A stretch of DNA of 55,244 nt from Candidatus Brocadia sp. GTDB taxonomy: Bacteria; Planctomycetota; Brocadiia; Brocadiales; Brocadiaceae. The position numbers and the translations under genes are program-made. Below, piece after piece: positions 7,055-13,784 of the stretch. The notes beneath the pieces were generated by a model. That model ran no database searches, was not told the origin of the DNA, and saw only the letters and a list, made by a program, of their open reading frames with translations. The stretch's first letter is position 1. Each line of letters begins with the position of its first letter. The DNA lies in the NCBI GenBank assembly GCA_021646415.1, contig SOEU01000022.1:1-55244 (forward strand), given 5' to 3'.

Positions 7055-8845
7055 ATGACAGAGGGTGTTAAGATAACATTTTATCCTTCAAAGATTACAG
7101 GCGTAATACCAAAAGGGATCACCATACTTGATGCTGCAAGGAGCCTTGGTGTTGATATTGAGGGTCCATGCGGAGGCATCGGTAAATGTGGAAGGGATCT
7201 GGTACAGATAAGGAAAGAAGGAATCCTTCACACAGTTCTTGCCTGTAAAACTCCAGTAAAAACGGACATTGAGGTTATTCTCCCGTTACATGAAAAGAAG
7301 GCGCTGAAGATTATTGAGGGCTTTTACGCAAAGGGTGGCCGGGTTTGCGATATCGACCCTTTTGTAAGGAAAGAGTTGATACACAATGAACATAACCTTT
7401 GTTTTACAAATGTGTATGCCAACGATGATCTCCTTTTTGCAGAGAATGGTAATACAAAAGACCAGATCTATGGGATAGCTATAGACATCGGAACAACTAC
7501 GGTGGTTGCATCGCTGGTTGACCTTACTAGTGGCGAGGTATTGAACAGTTCGTCAACGCTGAATCCTCTGGTGTATTATGGTCACGATGTTATGTCGCGG
7601 ATAAAGTACTCTGCATCCCGACAGGATGGCCTTCTCTGGATGCACAGGGAACTCATTTCCGCCGTCAATCTTTTGATACAGGTTTTATCTTCTGAAAAAG
7701 CTGTGAGACCCGAGAATATCTATCAAATCGCAGGGGCTGGCAATACAACGATGCAGCATATCTTCTTAAACAAGGAGATAAAGGGAATCGGTGAGTATCC
7801 CTACCAGGCCGAAATCCTTGATGCCTGTACTACTACAGCACAGGAACTATCAATCGATGTTGCTGCAAATACCCCTGTAATGACCTTTCCGTGCATTTCT
7901 GCCTATGTGGGGGGTGATATCGTTTCCGGGCTTCTGGCCATTGACATAAAATCCATAGAGGCACCTGCCATTTTCCTTGACATAGGTACCAACGGTGAGA
8001 TTGCCCTTATCCTGAACGACAGCATCGTTGCATCGTCCACGGCAGCAGGTCCATGCTTTGAGGGAATGACCATAAGTTCTGGCATGAGGGCTGGTGAAGG
8101 TGCCATTGAGCGTGTCAGATTTGGGGATGAATTATCTTTGGAGGTTATCGGTGGTGGTCAGCCCAAAGGTATCTGTGGGAGCGGGCTTTTGGATTTGGTA
8201 TCGGAACTCGTCAGAATTGGTCTTGTGAACTCCCGGGGACGTTTGCAGTCTCCTGATAATGAAAATAGCGTCATTCAGCAAACCGCAACAAAATCCTCCC
8301 TGCCTAGCGACAATTCAGTATCCCGCCTGTCAATCCCCAATTTAATCCCCCTTAGCGAGGGGGGCGAAGGGGGGTGTAAAGATACTTGCACAAATGAGAA
8401 ACCTTTACACAGCAATATACTAAATTATAAAAAAAATCTATTTGAGAAAGACGGGAAGCGCCATTTTCGTTTGACGGATACGGTATCCATATCACAAGAA
8501 GATATACGGCAGGTTCAACTGGCAAAGGCCGCCATCAGGGCAGGGGTTGAAATTTTACTTGCCGGGTGTAACATCAAAGCCGGGGAACTAAAGACAATTA
8601 TCATTGCAGGGGGATTCGGTTACCACCTGAACGAAAAGAGCCTCTTCGGCATCGGTCTTTTTCCTGAGGCAATAAATGCAAGAATTTCTTTTGTGGGTAA
8701 TTCCAGCCTGGAAGGTGCCGTAAAGGTGCTCTTAGATAAAAAATTAATGAATGATGCGGTTCAAATTGCCAGGACCGCTCAGGTGGTGGAACTTTCTCAA
8801 ATTCCGGAGTTTGAAGGTGTTTTTATCAGCGAAATGCGTTTCTAA
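7055..8845 (+). CDS. RACE: reductive activator of corrinoid protein (2Fe-2S/ASKHA, DUF4445)
   Basis: 596-aa ATP-dependent activator that reduces inactive Co(II) corrinoid back to Co(I). An N-terminal ferredoxin-like domain (1-90) carries C39, C45 and C64 but Asp48 where the usual third cysteine of CGGxGxCGxC stands. A linker follows, then the ASKHA ATPase domain with IAIDIGTTTV (141-150), GAGNTTMQH (227-235), DIGTNGE (309-315) and the C-terminal IIIAGGFG phosphate/adenosine motif. Between GRLQ (about 398) and KRHFRL (about 468) the protein contains an unusual low-complexity stretch whose DNA matches the organism's intergenic repeats. It belongs functionally with the corrinoid genes upstream, some 270 nt away across repeats. 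Role high confidence; third ligand uncertain. Confidence 0.9.
   Translation: MTEGVKITFYPSKITGVIPKGITILDAARSLGVDIEGPCGGIGKCGRDLVQIRKEGILHTVLACKTPVKTDIEVILPLHEKKALKIIEGFYAKGGRVCDIDPFVRKELIHNEHNLCFTNVYANDDLLFAENGNTKDQIYGIAIDIGTTTVVASLVDLTSGEVLNSSSTLNPLVYYGHDVMSRIKYSASRQDGLLWMHRELISAVNLLIQVLSSEKAVRPENIYQIAGAGNTTMQHIFLNKEIKGIGEYPYQAEILDACTTTAQELSIDVAANTPVMTFPCISAYVGGDIVSGLLAIDIKSIEAPAIFLDIGTNGEIALILNDSIVASSTAAGPCFEGMTISSGMRAGEGAIERVRFGDELSLEVIGGGQPKGICGSGLLDLVSELVRIGLVNSRGRLQSPDNENSVIQQTATKSSLPSDNSVSRLSIPNLIPLSEGGEGGCKDTCTNEKPLHSNILNYKKNLFEKDGKRHFRLTDTVSISQEDIRQVQLAKAAIRAGVEILLAGCNIKAGELKTIIIAGGFGYHLNEKSLFGIGLFPEAINARISFVGNSSLEGAVKVLLDKKLMNDAVQIARTAQVVELSQIPEFEGVFISEMRF
8272..8431 (+). repeat. intergenic repeat inserted in frame within RACE gene
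   Basis: The segment contains accgcaacaaaatcctccc, a cccccttagcgagggggg hairpin and tttacacagcaatatac. These match, in the same order, the intergenic copies at 18072-18182 and 39947-40070 (ccgcaaccaaa, cccctt..aagggg, tttttacacagtaatat). The reading frame stays open through it. Confidence 0.65.
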
Positions 8846-9216
8846 GGGTTATATTTTGCGAGCGAATGAACAAGTATTTTCCTTGTTATTCTAATTCTTT
8901 CTTCCACAACTATGGCATTTATGAGCAGAGGATTTTCTGTGGGTTTCCACTAATTTGCCCATTTCATGTGATATTACTACCAATGTTGTGTCTGCATTAG
9001 GTAATAAATATTACGAGATCAAATAGCAGACTACTATTTTCCTTATTGATTTGAGATATAATTTTACTATGATACTGTATATATAGTATTTATGAAAAAT
9101 AAGATACACATCATACCTGGCGCAGTATAGCCGCAACGAATAATTCCTTTCTTTCCCTCATTCGCAGGGTGACAACATAAAACATTTTTTGTATTTCATT
9201 AATAAGGAGAAACAAA
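8846..9216. other. intergenic, partial dispersed repeat
   Basis: No gene seen in 371 bp. It is AT-rich and ends in a partial copy of the tagccgcaac repeat family (about 9127-9175, including attcgcagggtgac). AAGGAG at 9206-9211 is the ribosome binding site of the next gene. Confidence 0.5.
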
Positions 9217-9399
9217 ATGATTACAAAAGATATAGCCAAACAGGTAATCGATAATTTGCCAAATGAGGTAACTATGGATGATATTATGCATGCATTATAT
9301 ATAAGAACAAAATTTGATCACGGTAAACGTGAATTAAGAGAAGGGAAAGGTATTTCACACGAAGGGGCAAAACGGAATTTACAAAAGTGGTTAAAATAA
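9217..9399 (+). CDS. small type II antitoxin-like protein
   Basis: 60-aa protein opening MITKDIAKQVIDNLPNEVTM and ending GISHEGAKRNLQKWLK. The shape (short helical N-terminus, basic middle, GISHE...W at the end) matches antitoxins that precede ParE/RelE-type toxins. AAGGAG lies 8 nt before the ATG. A truncated toxin frame starts inside its 3' end, so this looks like the intact antitoxin half of a decayed pair. Family assignment from memory. Confidence 0.65.
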   Translation: MITKDIAKQVIDNLPNEVTMDDIMHALYIRTKFDHGKRELREGKGISHEGAKRNLQKWLK

Positions 9400-9527
9400 T
9401 TTGGTCACCTTCTGCGCCGGAAGATGCCAACTCAATTGCCGGGTTTATTGCCAGAGATTTGGTTGACCGGGATGCCCTTTTTGTTGCCTTGCAAAACGCT
9501 AGTGATAAAACGATTGATAAGGAATAA
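9387..9527 (+). pseudogene. truncated ParE/RelE-family toxin
   Basis: A 46-codon frame beginning at GTG (9387) inside the antitoxin gene reads VKIIWSPSAPEDANSIAGFI and ends DKTIDKE. The opening is typical of ParE/RelE toxins (IIWSP.A..D...I..FIARD). Full-length members run to about 90-100 aa, so the catalytic/ribosome-contacting C-terminal half is missing. Probably inactive. Confidence 0.6.
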
Positions 9528-9641
9528 TCCGGTCATACTAATATGTCTAACGGCTGGTTCATGCTTGTAGCCTGAACCAGGACATTTGGAGTGTTCTCAA
9601 AGCCTTTGCTGTTTTATTCTGTTGAAGTCTAAAAACATTTC

Positions 9642-9664
9642 GGTTCAATCTGCAAGATTGAACC
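9642..9664. terminator. hairpin at 3' end of small gene
   Basis: ggttcaatct, loop gca, agattgaacc: a perfect 10-bp stem overlapping the stop codon of the minus-strand gene. There is no clear U-run on the minus strand, so terminator function is tentative. Confidence 0.35.
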
Positions 9665-9854
9665 AGCGAAGGCAATCTAAGATATGGATTCTGTATATAC
9701 TGCCCTCTCTAAATTGAAGCTTTCCCACATGAATTGCTTTCATGATATCATTTTGTGTCAATCCAAATTCTTCAAAAGTAGTTTTGTCGTTTAGAGTGCC
9801 TCCCTTTTTTGTCCATTCATAATTTACATCGTCGTAAGACATAGAATTTCTCAA
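9645..9854 (-). CDS. small hypothetical protein (about 65-69 aa)
   Basis: Short protein with the core TFEEFGLTQNDIMKAIHVGK and end ILDCLRWFNLAD. The composition suggests a small helix-turn-helix or excisionase-like fold, but I do not recognise it securely. MSYDDVNYEW, four residues in, is an alternative start. The stop sits within a perfect 10-bp-arm hairpin (9642-9664). Confidence 0.45.
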   Translation of the reverse strand: MRNSMSYDDVNYEWTKKGGTLNDKTTFEEFGLTQNDIMKAIHVGKLQFREGSIYRIHILDCLRWFNLAD

Positions 9855-9974
9855 AACGTCTCAATTTCTCATTGTTCCTGCGCCCAACGATTGAGTCCGG
9901 CTGCATCTTGCGAGTAAGCGAAGCGCTGCTTACAAGGCACAGACTGGAACGAAAAGGGTGTGCATGGATTCGGA

Positions 9975-11363
9975 CTAAGCGACCGGCTTGATGTTCTGAT
10001 TCAAGCGGAAAAGGTTCGTGGGGTCGTATTTGCGCTTCAGTTGAACCAGCCGTTGGTAGTTTGACCCATAGGCCGCCGGAATGCGGTTGGCCTCATCTTG
10101 TGTAAGAAAATTAACGTATACGCCACCTGTCGCGTATGGCGCAGTTGCATTGGAGAACTCACGAGCCCAGGAAATACACGTCTTATCATCTTCGCGTTTC
10201 TCCCAGCGGCTATGCGCGTTGAGGACAAACTTTGTGTCTCGCTGAGCGTACGCTGTAGCATCCTTCGGTACGCGGTTCGCTTGCCCACTCAGAAGCCCGA
10301 TAAAGAGCTCGCATTGAGATGTCGGAAGCTTGGCTGCATACTCGATCATTGAGTCGATGGCATTGTCGCTGAGTTCCGAGAAGTTGTGCGACTTCCAATA
10401 ATTTCGCACACCGGCGATGAGCAAGGGGTCGAATGTTTTTTGCCACGCCGTGTATGGCTGCGACCCGATATGTTCGCCATGCGGCTGACCAAAACTGCGC
10501 AGAGGTTCGATCGCCCGCATTCCCGCCTCGATATCTCCGACGTAGAGAAACGGAAAGACAACGACTTCCTTCCCGTGAACCTCCGCGGGAAGGAACGGCA
10601 ACGGCGGCGCCTGACGTAATATCACCCAAACGTTCAAATCCTCGGAAATCTGATCCACGAACTCACGGTACTTCACGAGCAGGGTCTTGGCTTGCGTGAA
10701 GGGGAAAACGATGATCCCGCTCAACACGTCGGGTCCTACCGGATGCAACTGAAACTCGAACAGGGTAACGACGCCGAAGTTTCCTCCTCCTCCGCGAATC
10801 GCCCAGAACAAATCGGGATTCTCCTGTGCATTTGCCCGCACAAGCTTGCCTTCAGCTGTGATTACGTCTGCAGACAGAAGGTTGTCGATGGACAATCCGT
10901 ATTTGCGGGTAAGCCAACCGAAACCGCCGCCCAGGGTAAGTCCAGCCACACCCGTAGTCGAGTTGATTCCCAGCGGGGTTGCCAGCCCGAAGGTCTGTGC
11001 TTCGTGGTCGAAGTCCGCAAGGGTGGCCCCGGGTTCGACGTAAGCGCGACATGTTTCCGGATTCACCCGAACTGATTTCATAGCGGAGAGATCGATCATC
11101 AACCCATCGTCGCAGACCGCGTTTCCGGCGATATTGTGACCTCCACCCCGGACAGACAACAGCAAGTCGTGATCGCGCGCCAGTACGACTGAACGAATCA
11201 CGTCAGCTACACCTGCACACCATACAATTAGGCCGGGTTTGCGATCTATCATGGCGTTCCAGACCGTGCGCGCGGTATCAAATCCCGGTTCGCCTGGCAG
11301 CAGGACCTTACCTCTTACCTGCGATTTGAATTTTTCGATCACTTCATTCTGAATTCCAGCCAT
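9975..11363 (-). CDS. FAD-linked oxidase with BBE domain
   Basis: 462-aa flavoprotein of the vanillyl-alcohol oxidase/berberine-bridge type. The N-terminal FAD_binding_4 domain carries VRGGGHNIAG, whose histidine is the usual 8-alpha FAD attachment point, and GLTLGGGFGWLTRKYGL. The cysteine that makes a second flavin bond in bicovalent members (CPTVG) is replaced by STTG, so a single covalent link is expected. The C-terminal BBE motif YDPTNLFRLNQNI is intact. Substrate unknown; relatives oxidise alcohols, sugars or alkaloids. The ATG at 11363 is preferred over 11396 because GGGGGG lies just before it. The gene is visibly richer in G+C than its neighbours, suggesting horizontal acquisition. 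Confidence 0.9.
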   Translation of the reverse strand: MAGIQNEVIEKFKSQVRGKVLLPGEPGFDTARTVWNAMIDRKPGLIVWCAGVADVIRSVVLARDHDLLLSVRGGGHNIAGNAVCDDGLMIDLSAMKSVRVNPETCRAYVEPGATLADFDHEAQTFGLATPLGINSTTGVAGLTLGGGFGWLTRKYGLSIDNLLSADVITAEGKLVRANAQENPDLFWAIRGGGGNFGVVTLFEFQLHPVGPDVLSGIIVFPFTQAKTLLVKYREFVDQISEDLNVWVILRQAPPLPFLPAEVHGKEVVVFPFLYVGDIEAGMRAIEPLRSFGQPHGEHIGSQPYTAWQKTFDPLLIAGVRNYWKSHNFSELSDNAIDSMIEYAAKLPTSQCELFIGLLSGQANRVPKDATAYAQRDTKFVLNAHSRWEKREDDKTCISWAREFSNATAPYATGGVYVNFLTQDEANRIPAAYGSNYQRLVQLKRKYDPTNLFRLNQNIKPVA

Positions 11364-11439
11364 AATGAAGGCCCCCCTTTCTTTAACGATACCCAATGTA
11401 AACTATATGTCCGTTTGGGTATTGGGTATATAGTAAAGT

Positions 11440-11706
11440 TCACGAAAACCAATGTCTCTGCATTTCTCTCAGGAATTCAACCGTAATAGGATATCCTAAT
11501 TTCGATCCAATTACTGAATCAATTCCACATCGTGGACACAATGCGGTTTGCCCAACTCCTTTTTCGTCTTTGTCGATCCATTTCTCAATTTCTGGTGGTT
11601 GGAAAACCGCTGTGCAGTAAAAGCACCCGCATTGGTTACTTGCCAATGCTTTATCGCGGTGATTGTTCGAGTGTTTGTGCGCACTAAGGTAATCGGGTTT
11701 AGTCAT
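11440..11706 (-). CDS. small zinc-ribbon-like cytoplasmic protein
   Basis: 88-aa protein with paired cysteine knuckles, CGCFYC near residue 26 and CPRCGIDSVIG near residue 57, likely one zinc site. The opening (MTKPDYLSAHKHS) and the segment YPITVEFLREM match a widespread, uncharacterised family of short cytoplasmic proteins. No strong ribosome binding site is visible. It lies between the FAD oxidase and a row of antitoxin remnants, in the same direction. Confidence 0.75.
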   Translation of the reverse strand: MTKPDYLSAHKHSNNHRDKALASNQCGCFYCTAVFQPPEIEKWIDKDEKGVGQTALCPRCGIDSVIGSKLGYPITVEFLREMQRHWFS

Positions 11707-11873
11707 AGTGCCGTCAGTACGAACAGTTATTTTTATTCTATGGCAGTACTTGTGTTAAAGTAATGGAAGCTGTTTTATTCTGTAAATCCTGCCAAAATGG
11801 ATATTCTTATGTAACACAATTACTTCGTCGTTACCATCATTGTTTTTCTTCCCCCAATTTTCTATGACCTTTA

Positions 11874-12050
11874 TCAATAGGAAATTTTTCGTGGGTTTCT
11901 GTGGTATGCCTCCAGTCGTTCATCGACTATCTTTTTCTCTTCCTCGATTAATTCAACGGAGTCCGCTTCAGCTGCTATGATATCCCAAATATTCTCAACG
12001 AGTTGAATCCTTTCCGGGATTAATAAATCAAGAATATCAGTTGTGGTCAT
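11874..12050 (-). CDS. addiction-module antitoxin (Unstab_antitox type)
   Basis: 58-aa open frame beginning MTTTDILDLLIPERIQLVEN, with IWDIIAAEAD and EEEKKIVDERLEAYHRNP. This is the conserved core of the putative addiction-module component family (TIGR02574/PF09720 as I recall it). Members usually run to about 70-75 aa and end in a W-E-E motif. Here the frame ends RKISY, so the C-terminus that binds toxin looks lost. No partner toxin follows. Confidence 0.6.
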   Translation of the reverse strand: MTTTDILDLLIPERIQLVENIWDIIAAEADSVELIEEEKKIVDERLEAYHRNPRKISY

Positions 12051-12085
12051 TTTTTTTCATGCGATTAAGCTCTTTCATACTTTAA

Positions 12086-12199
12086 TTATTTCAGCCGACA
12101 TTTATTTGGATTCAGACTTCTTAGAATGGAATCAACCACTATTGCTCTTTCTTCAACTGGCAGCGATAGTGCTTCTGCCATCAAGCTTTTCGTTTTCAT
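12086..12199 (-). pseudogene. truncated addiction-module antitoxin
   Basis: A 37-aa frame, MKTKSLMAEALSLPVEERA followed by IVVDSILRSLNP, preceded by a good AGGAG. It matches the N-terminal half of another Unstab_antitox member and then runs into unrelated residues and a stop. The start at 12199 is chosen over an in-frame ATG at 12283, because the latter lies inside the neighbouring toxin remnant. Confidence 0.6.
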
Positions 12200-12209
12200 C
12201 ACGGTTCTC

Positions 12210-12481
12210 CTATGGAAATATCCTGTATATATCTTTGCGATGTGCGGCACGTTGACAAACAAGTATTTGGTTATTTTTATCAATGGTTATTCCAATTCTA
12301 TAATCTCCCAGATGGATTTTGTATTTGTCTGGGTAACCTGTCATGCGTTCAATATATCCGAGCTCAAATGGATGGAAGATAACAACTCATCAAAAACTAT
12401 CTTTTCAGCCTTAACCTGTATGTCTTTGGGCAACCTGGAGAGTTCTTTAAGAAAACGTTTTGTATATTCAACTTTCCACAT
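12210..12481 (-). pseudogene. frameshifted RelE/ParE-type toxin
   Basis: The first frame reads MWKVEYTKRFLKELSRLPKD and continues to FDELLSS. One frame over the protein resumes as PFELGYIERMTGYPDKYKI and LGDYRIGITIDK, ending RKDIYRIFP. Joined, these give a normal-length RelE-superfamily mRNA interferase. The 272-nt span is not a multiple of three. The break is near 12360. It follows the antitoxin remnant at 12483-12675 by one base, in usual antitoxin-toxin order. Confidence 0.7.
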
Positions 12482-12482
12482 G

Positions 12483-12675
12483 CTATTTTAACGATTGATA
12501 ATATTTTCTTGCATCCTCAATTGAAAATCGCTCATCATCTTTTGCCTCATCCATTAATTTTGATAATCCATAATTTTCTATTATCTCTTCTAACCGTACA
12601 AATTTCAATTGGTATTTGAACAGCAACAGGATTTTGATTTTCATCAATAACTATTTTTTTGTGAATTTTTAACAT
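12483..12675 (-). pseudogene. frameshifted antitoxin partner of RelE-type toxin
   Basis: The gene opens MLKIHKKIVIDENQNPVAVQ after an excellent GGAGGTG site, then shifts frame near aaatttg (about 12602) and continues as FVRLEEIIENYG, KLMDEAKDDERFSIEDARKY, ending YQSLK. The 193-nt span implies one extra base. It is an acidic antitoxin of the kind found directly before RelE-type toxins. Both members of the pair are broken, so either the locus is dead or homopolymer errors affect the assembly. Confidence 0.65.
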
Positions 12676-12703
12676 TTACACCTCCACAAGGTATTTGTTT
12701 ATA

Positions 12704-13642
12704 TTATTTATCACAAAATGTATTTTTCTTCTCTTGGATTCCCAACCTGAATTTGAGGGATTTTAAAGTGTTTTTCATCAGCATGGTAATAGTCATGGGC
12801 CCAACACCACCGGGAACAGGGGTTATGTATCCGGCAATTTCTTTAGCCGCATCAAAATCAACGTCACCTTTTAAAATGGGAACCATCTTTTTGGGGTCAT
12901 CTTTACTGGGCTTTTCACCGACTCTGTTAACACCTACATCAATGACGCATGCACCTGGCTTGATCCATTCCGGCTTTACTAGGCCTGGAACACCCGCGGC
13001 AACGATTAAGATGTCTGCACGTTTGCAATGATCGGCTAGATTTTTGGTTTTTGTGTGGACAACGGTTACCGTTGCATCAGCTCCTCTTCCCTTCTGAACC
13101 AGCATATTGGCAATCGGCTTTCCCACGATATTTGAGCGTCCAACAACGACGGCCTCAGCCCCGCTTGTTTCAATGCCGGAACGTACAATCAGTTCCTGAA
13201 TGCCGGCTGGCGTGCAAGGCGGGAATTTTACCTCATCACCGCCGATCATAAGGCGTCCGACATTGACGGGATGAAAACCGTCGACATCCTTATCAGGATC
13301 AATGGCATTGAGCACCTTTTTTTCATCGATGTGTTTTGGTAGGGGGAGCTGTACAAGGATACCATGAACTGAATCATCTTTGTTGTATTTATCAATAAGT
13401 GCGAGAAGGTCTTTCTCTGAAATATCGACGGGCTGATTATCCTGTATCTCTTTAAAACCTAACCTGTGAGCAGTTTTAATTTTTAAAGTAACATATGATA
13501 CTGAAGCAGGATTTTGACCTACCAGAATGGTTACCAGTCCTGGCACAACGCCATATTTTCCTTTAATATGTACTACTTCTGTGGCGATTTCCTGGAGAAT
13601 TTGTTCTCCGATTTCAGTTCCCTTGATTAATTTTGCAGCCAT
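12704..13642 (-). CDS. folD: bifunctional methylenetetrahydrofolate dehydrogenase/cyclohydrolase
   Basis: 312-aa cytoplasmic enzyme interconverting 5,10-methylene-THF and 10-formyl-THF. The family landmarks are intact: YVTLKIKTA with the catalytic lysine, GILVQLPLPKH, DPDKDVDGFHPVNVG, the NADP site VVVGRSNIVGKP, and the C-terminal TPVPGGVGPMTI. The length is slightly above the usual 280-300 aa because of a short KPSKDDPKK loop and tail. It could feed one-carbon units from the corrinoid system to THF metabolism, but it is not linked to that cluster. It stands alone between accessory DNA and the TPR gene. Confidence 0.97.
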   Translation of the reverse strand: MAAKLIKGTEIGEQILQEIATEVVHIKGKYGVVPGLVTILVGQNPASVSYVTLKIKTAHRLGFKEIQDNQPVDISEKDLLALIDKYNKDDSVHGILVQLPLPKHIDEKKVLNAIDPDKDVDGFHPVNVGRLMIGGDEVKFPPCTPAGIQELIVRSGIETSGAEAVVVGRSNIVGKPIANMLVQKGRGADATVTVVHTKTKNLADHCKRADILIVAAGVPGLVKPEWIKPGACVIDVGVNRVGEKPSKDDPKKMVPILKGDVDFDAAKEIAGYITPVPGGVGPMTITMLMKNTLKSLKFRLGIQEKKNTFCDK

Positions 13643-13784
13643 GAACTTACAATATTCCTTTCTAAAATATGCTTAAAGAAAACTCAGATATACGTAACAA
13701 ATATCTTGTATTTAAGATTTGTGCCAAATTATCCGAATTAATACTATTTGTCAAGCCAGAATAAACCCAAGACAAAATCCGGAA

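Noticed and set aside
10037-11075. Several overlapping open frames on both strands within the FAD oxidase gene
   Set aside because: Shadows caused by high G+C; the oxidase frame alone has domain support.
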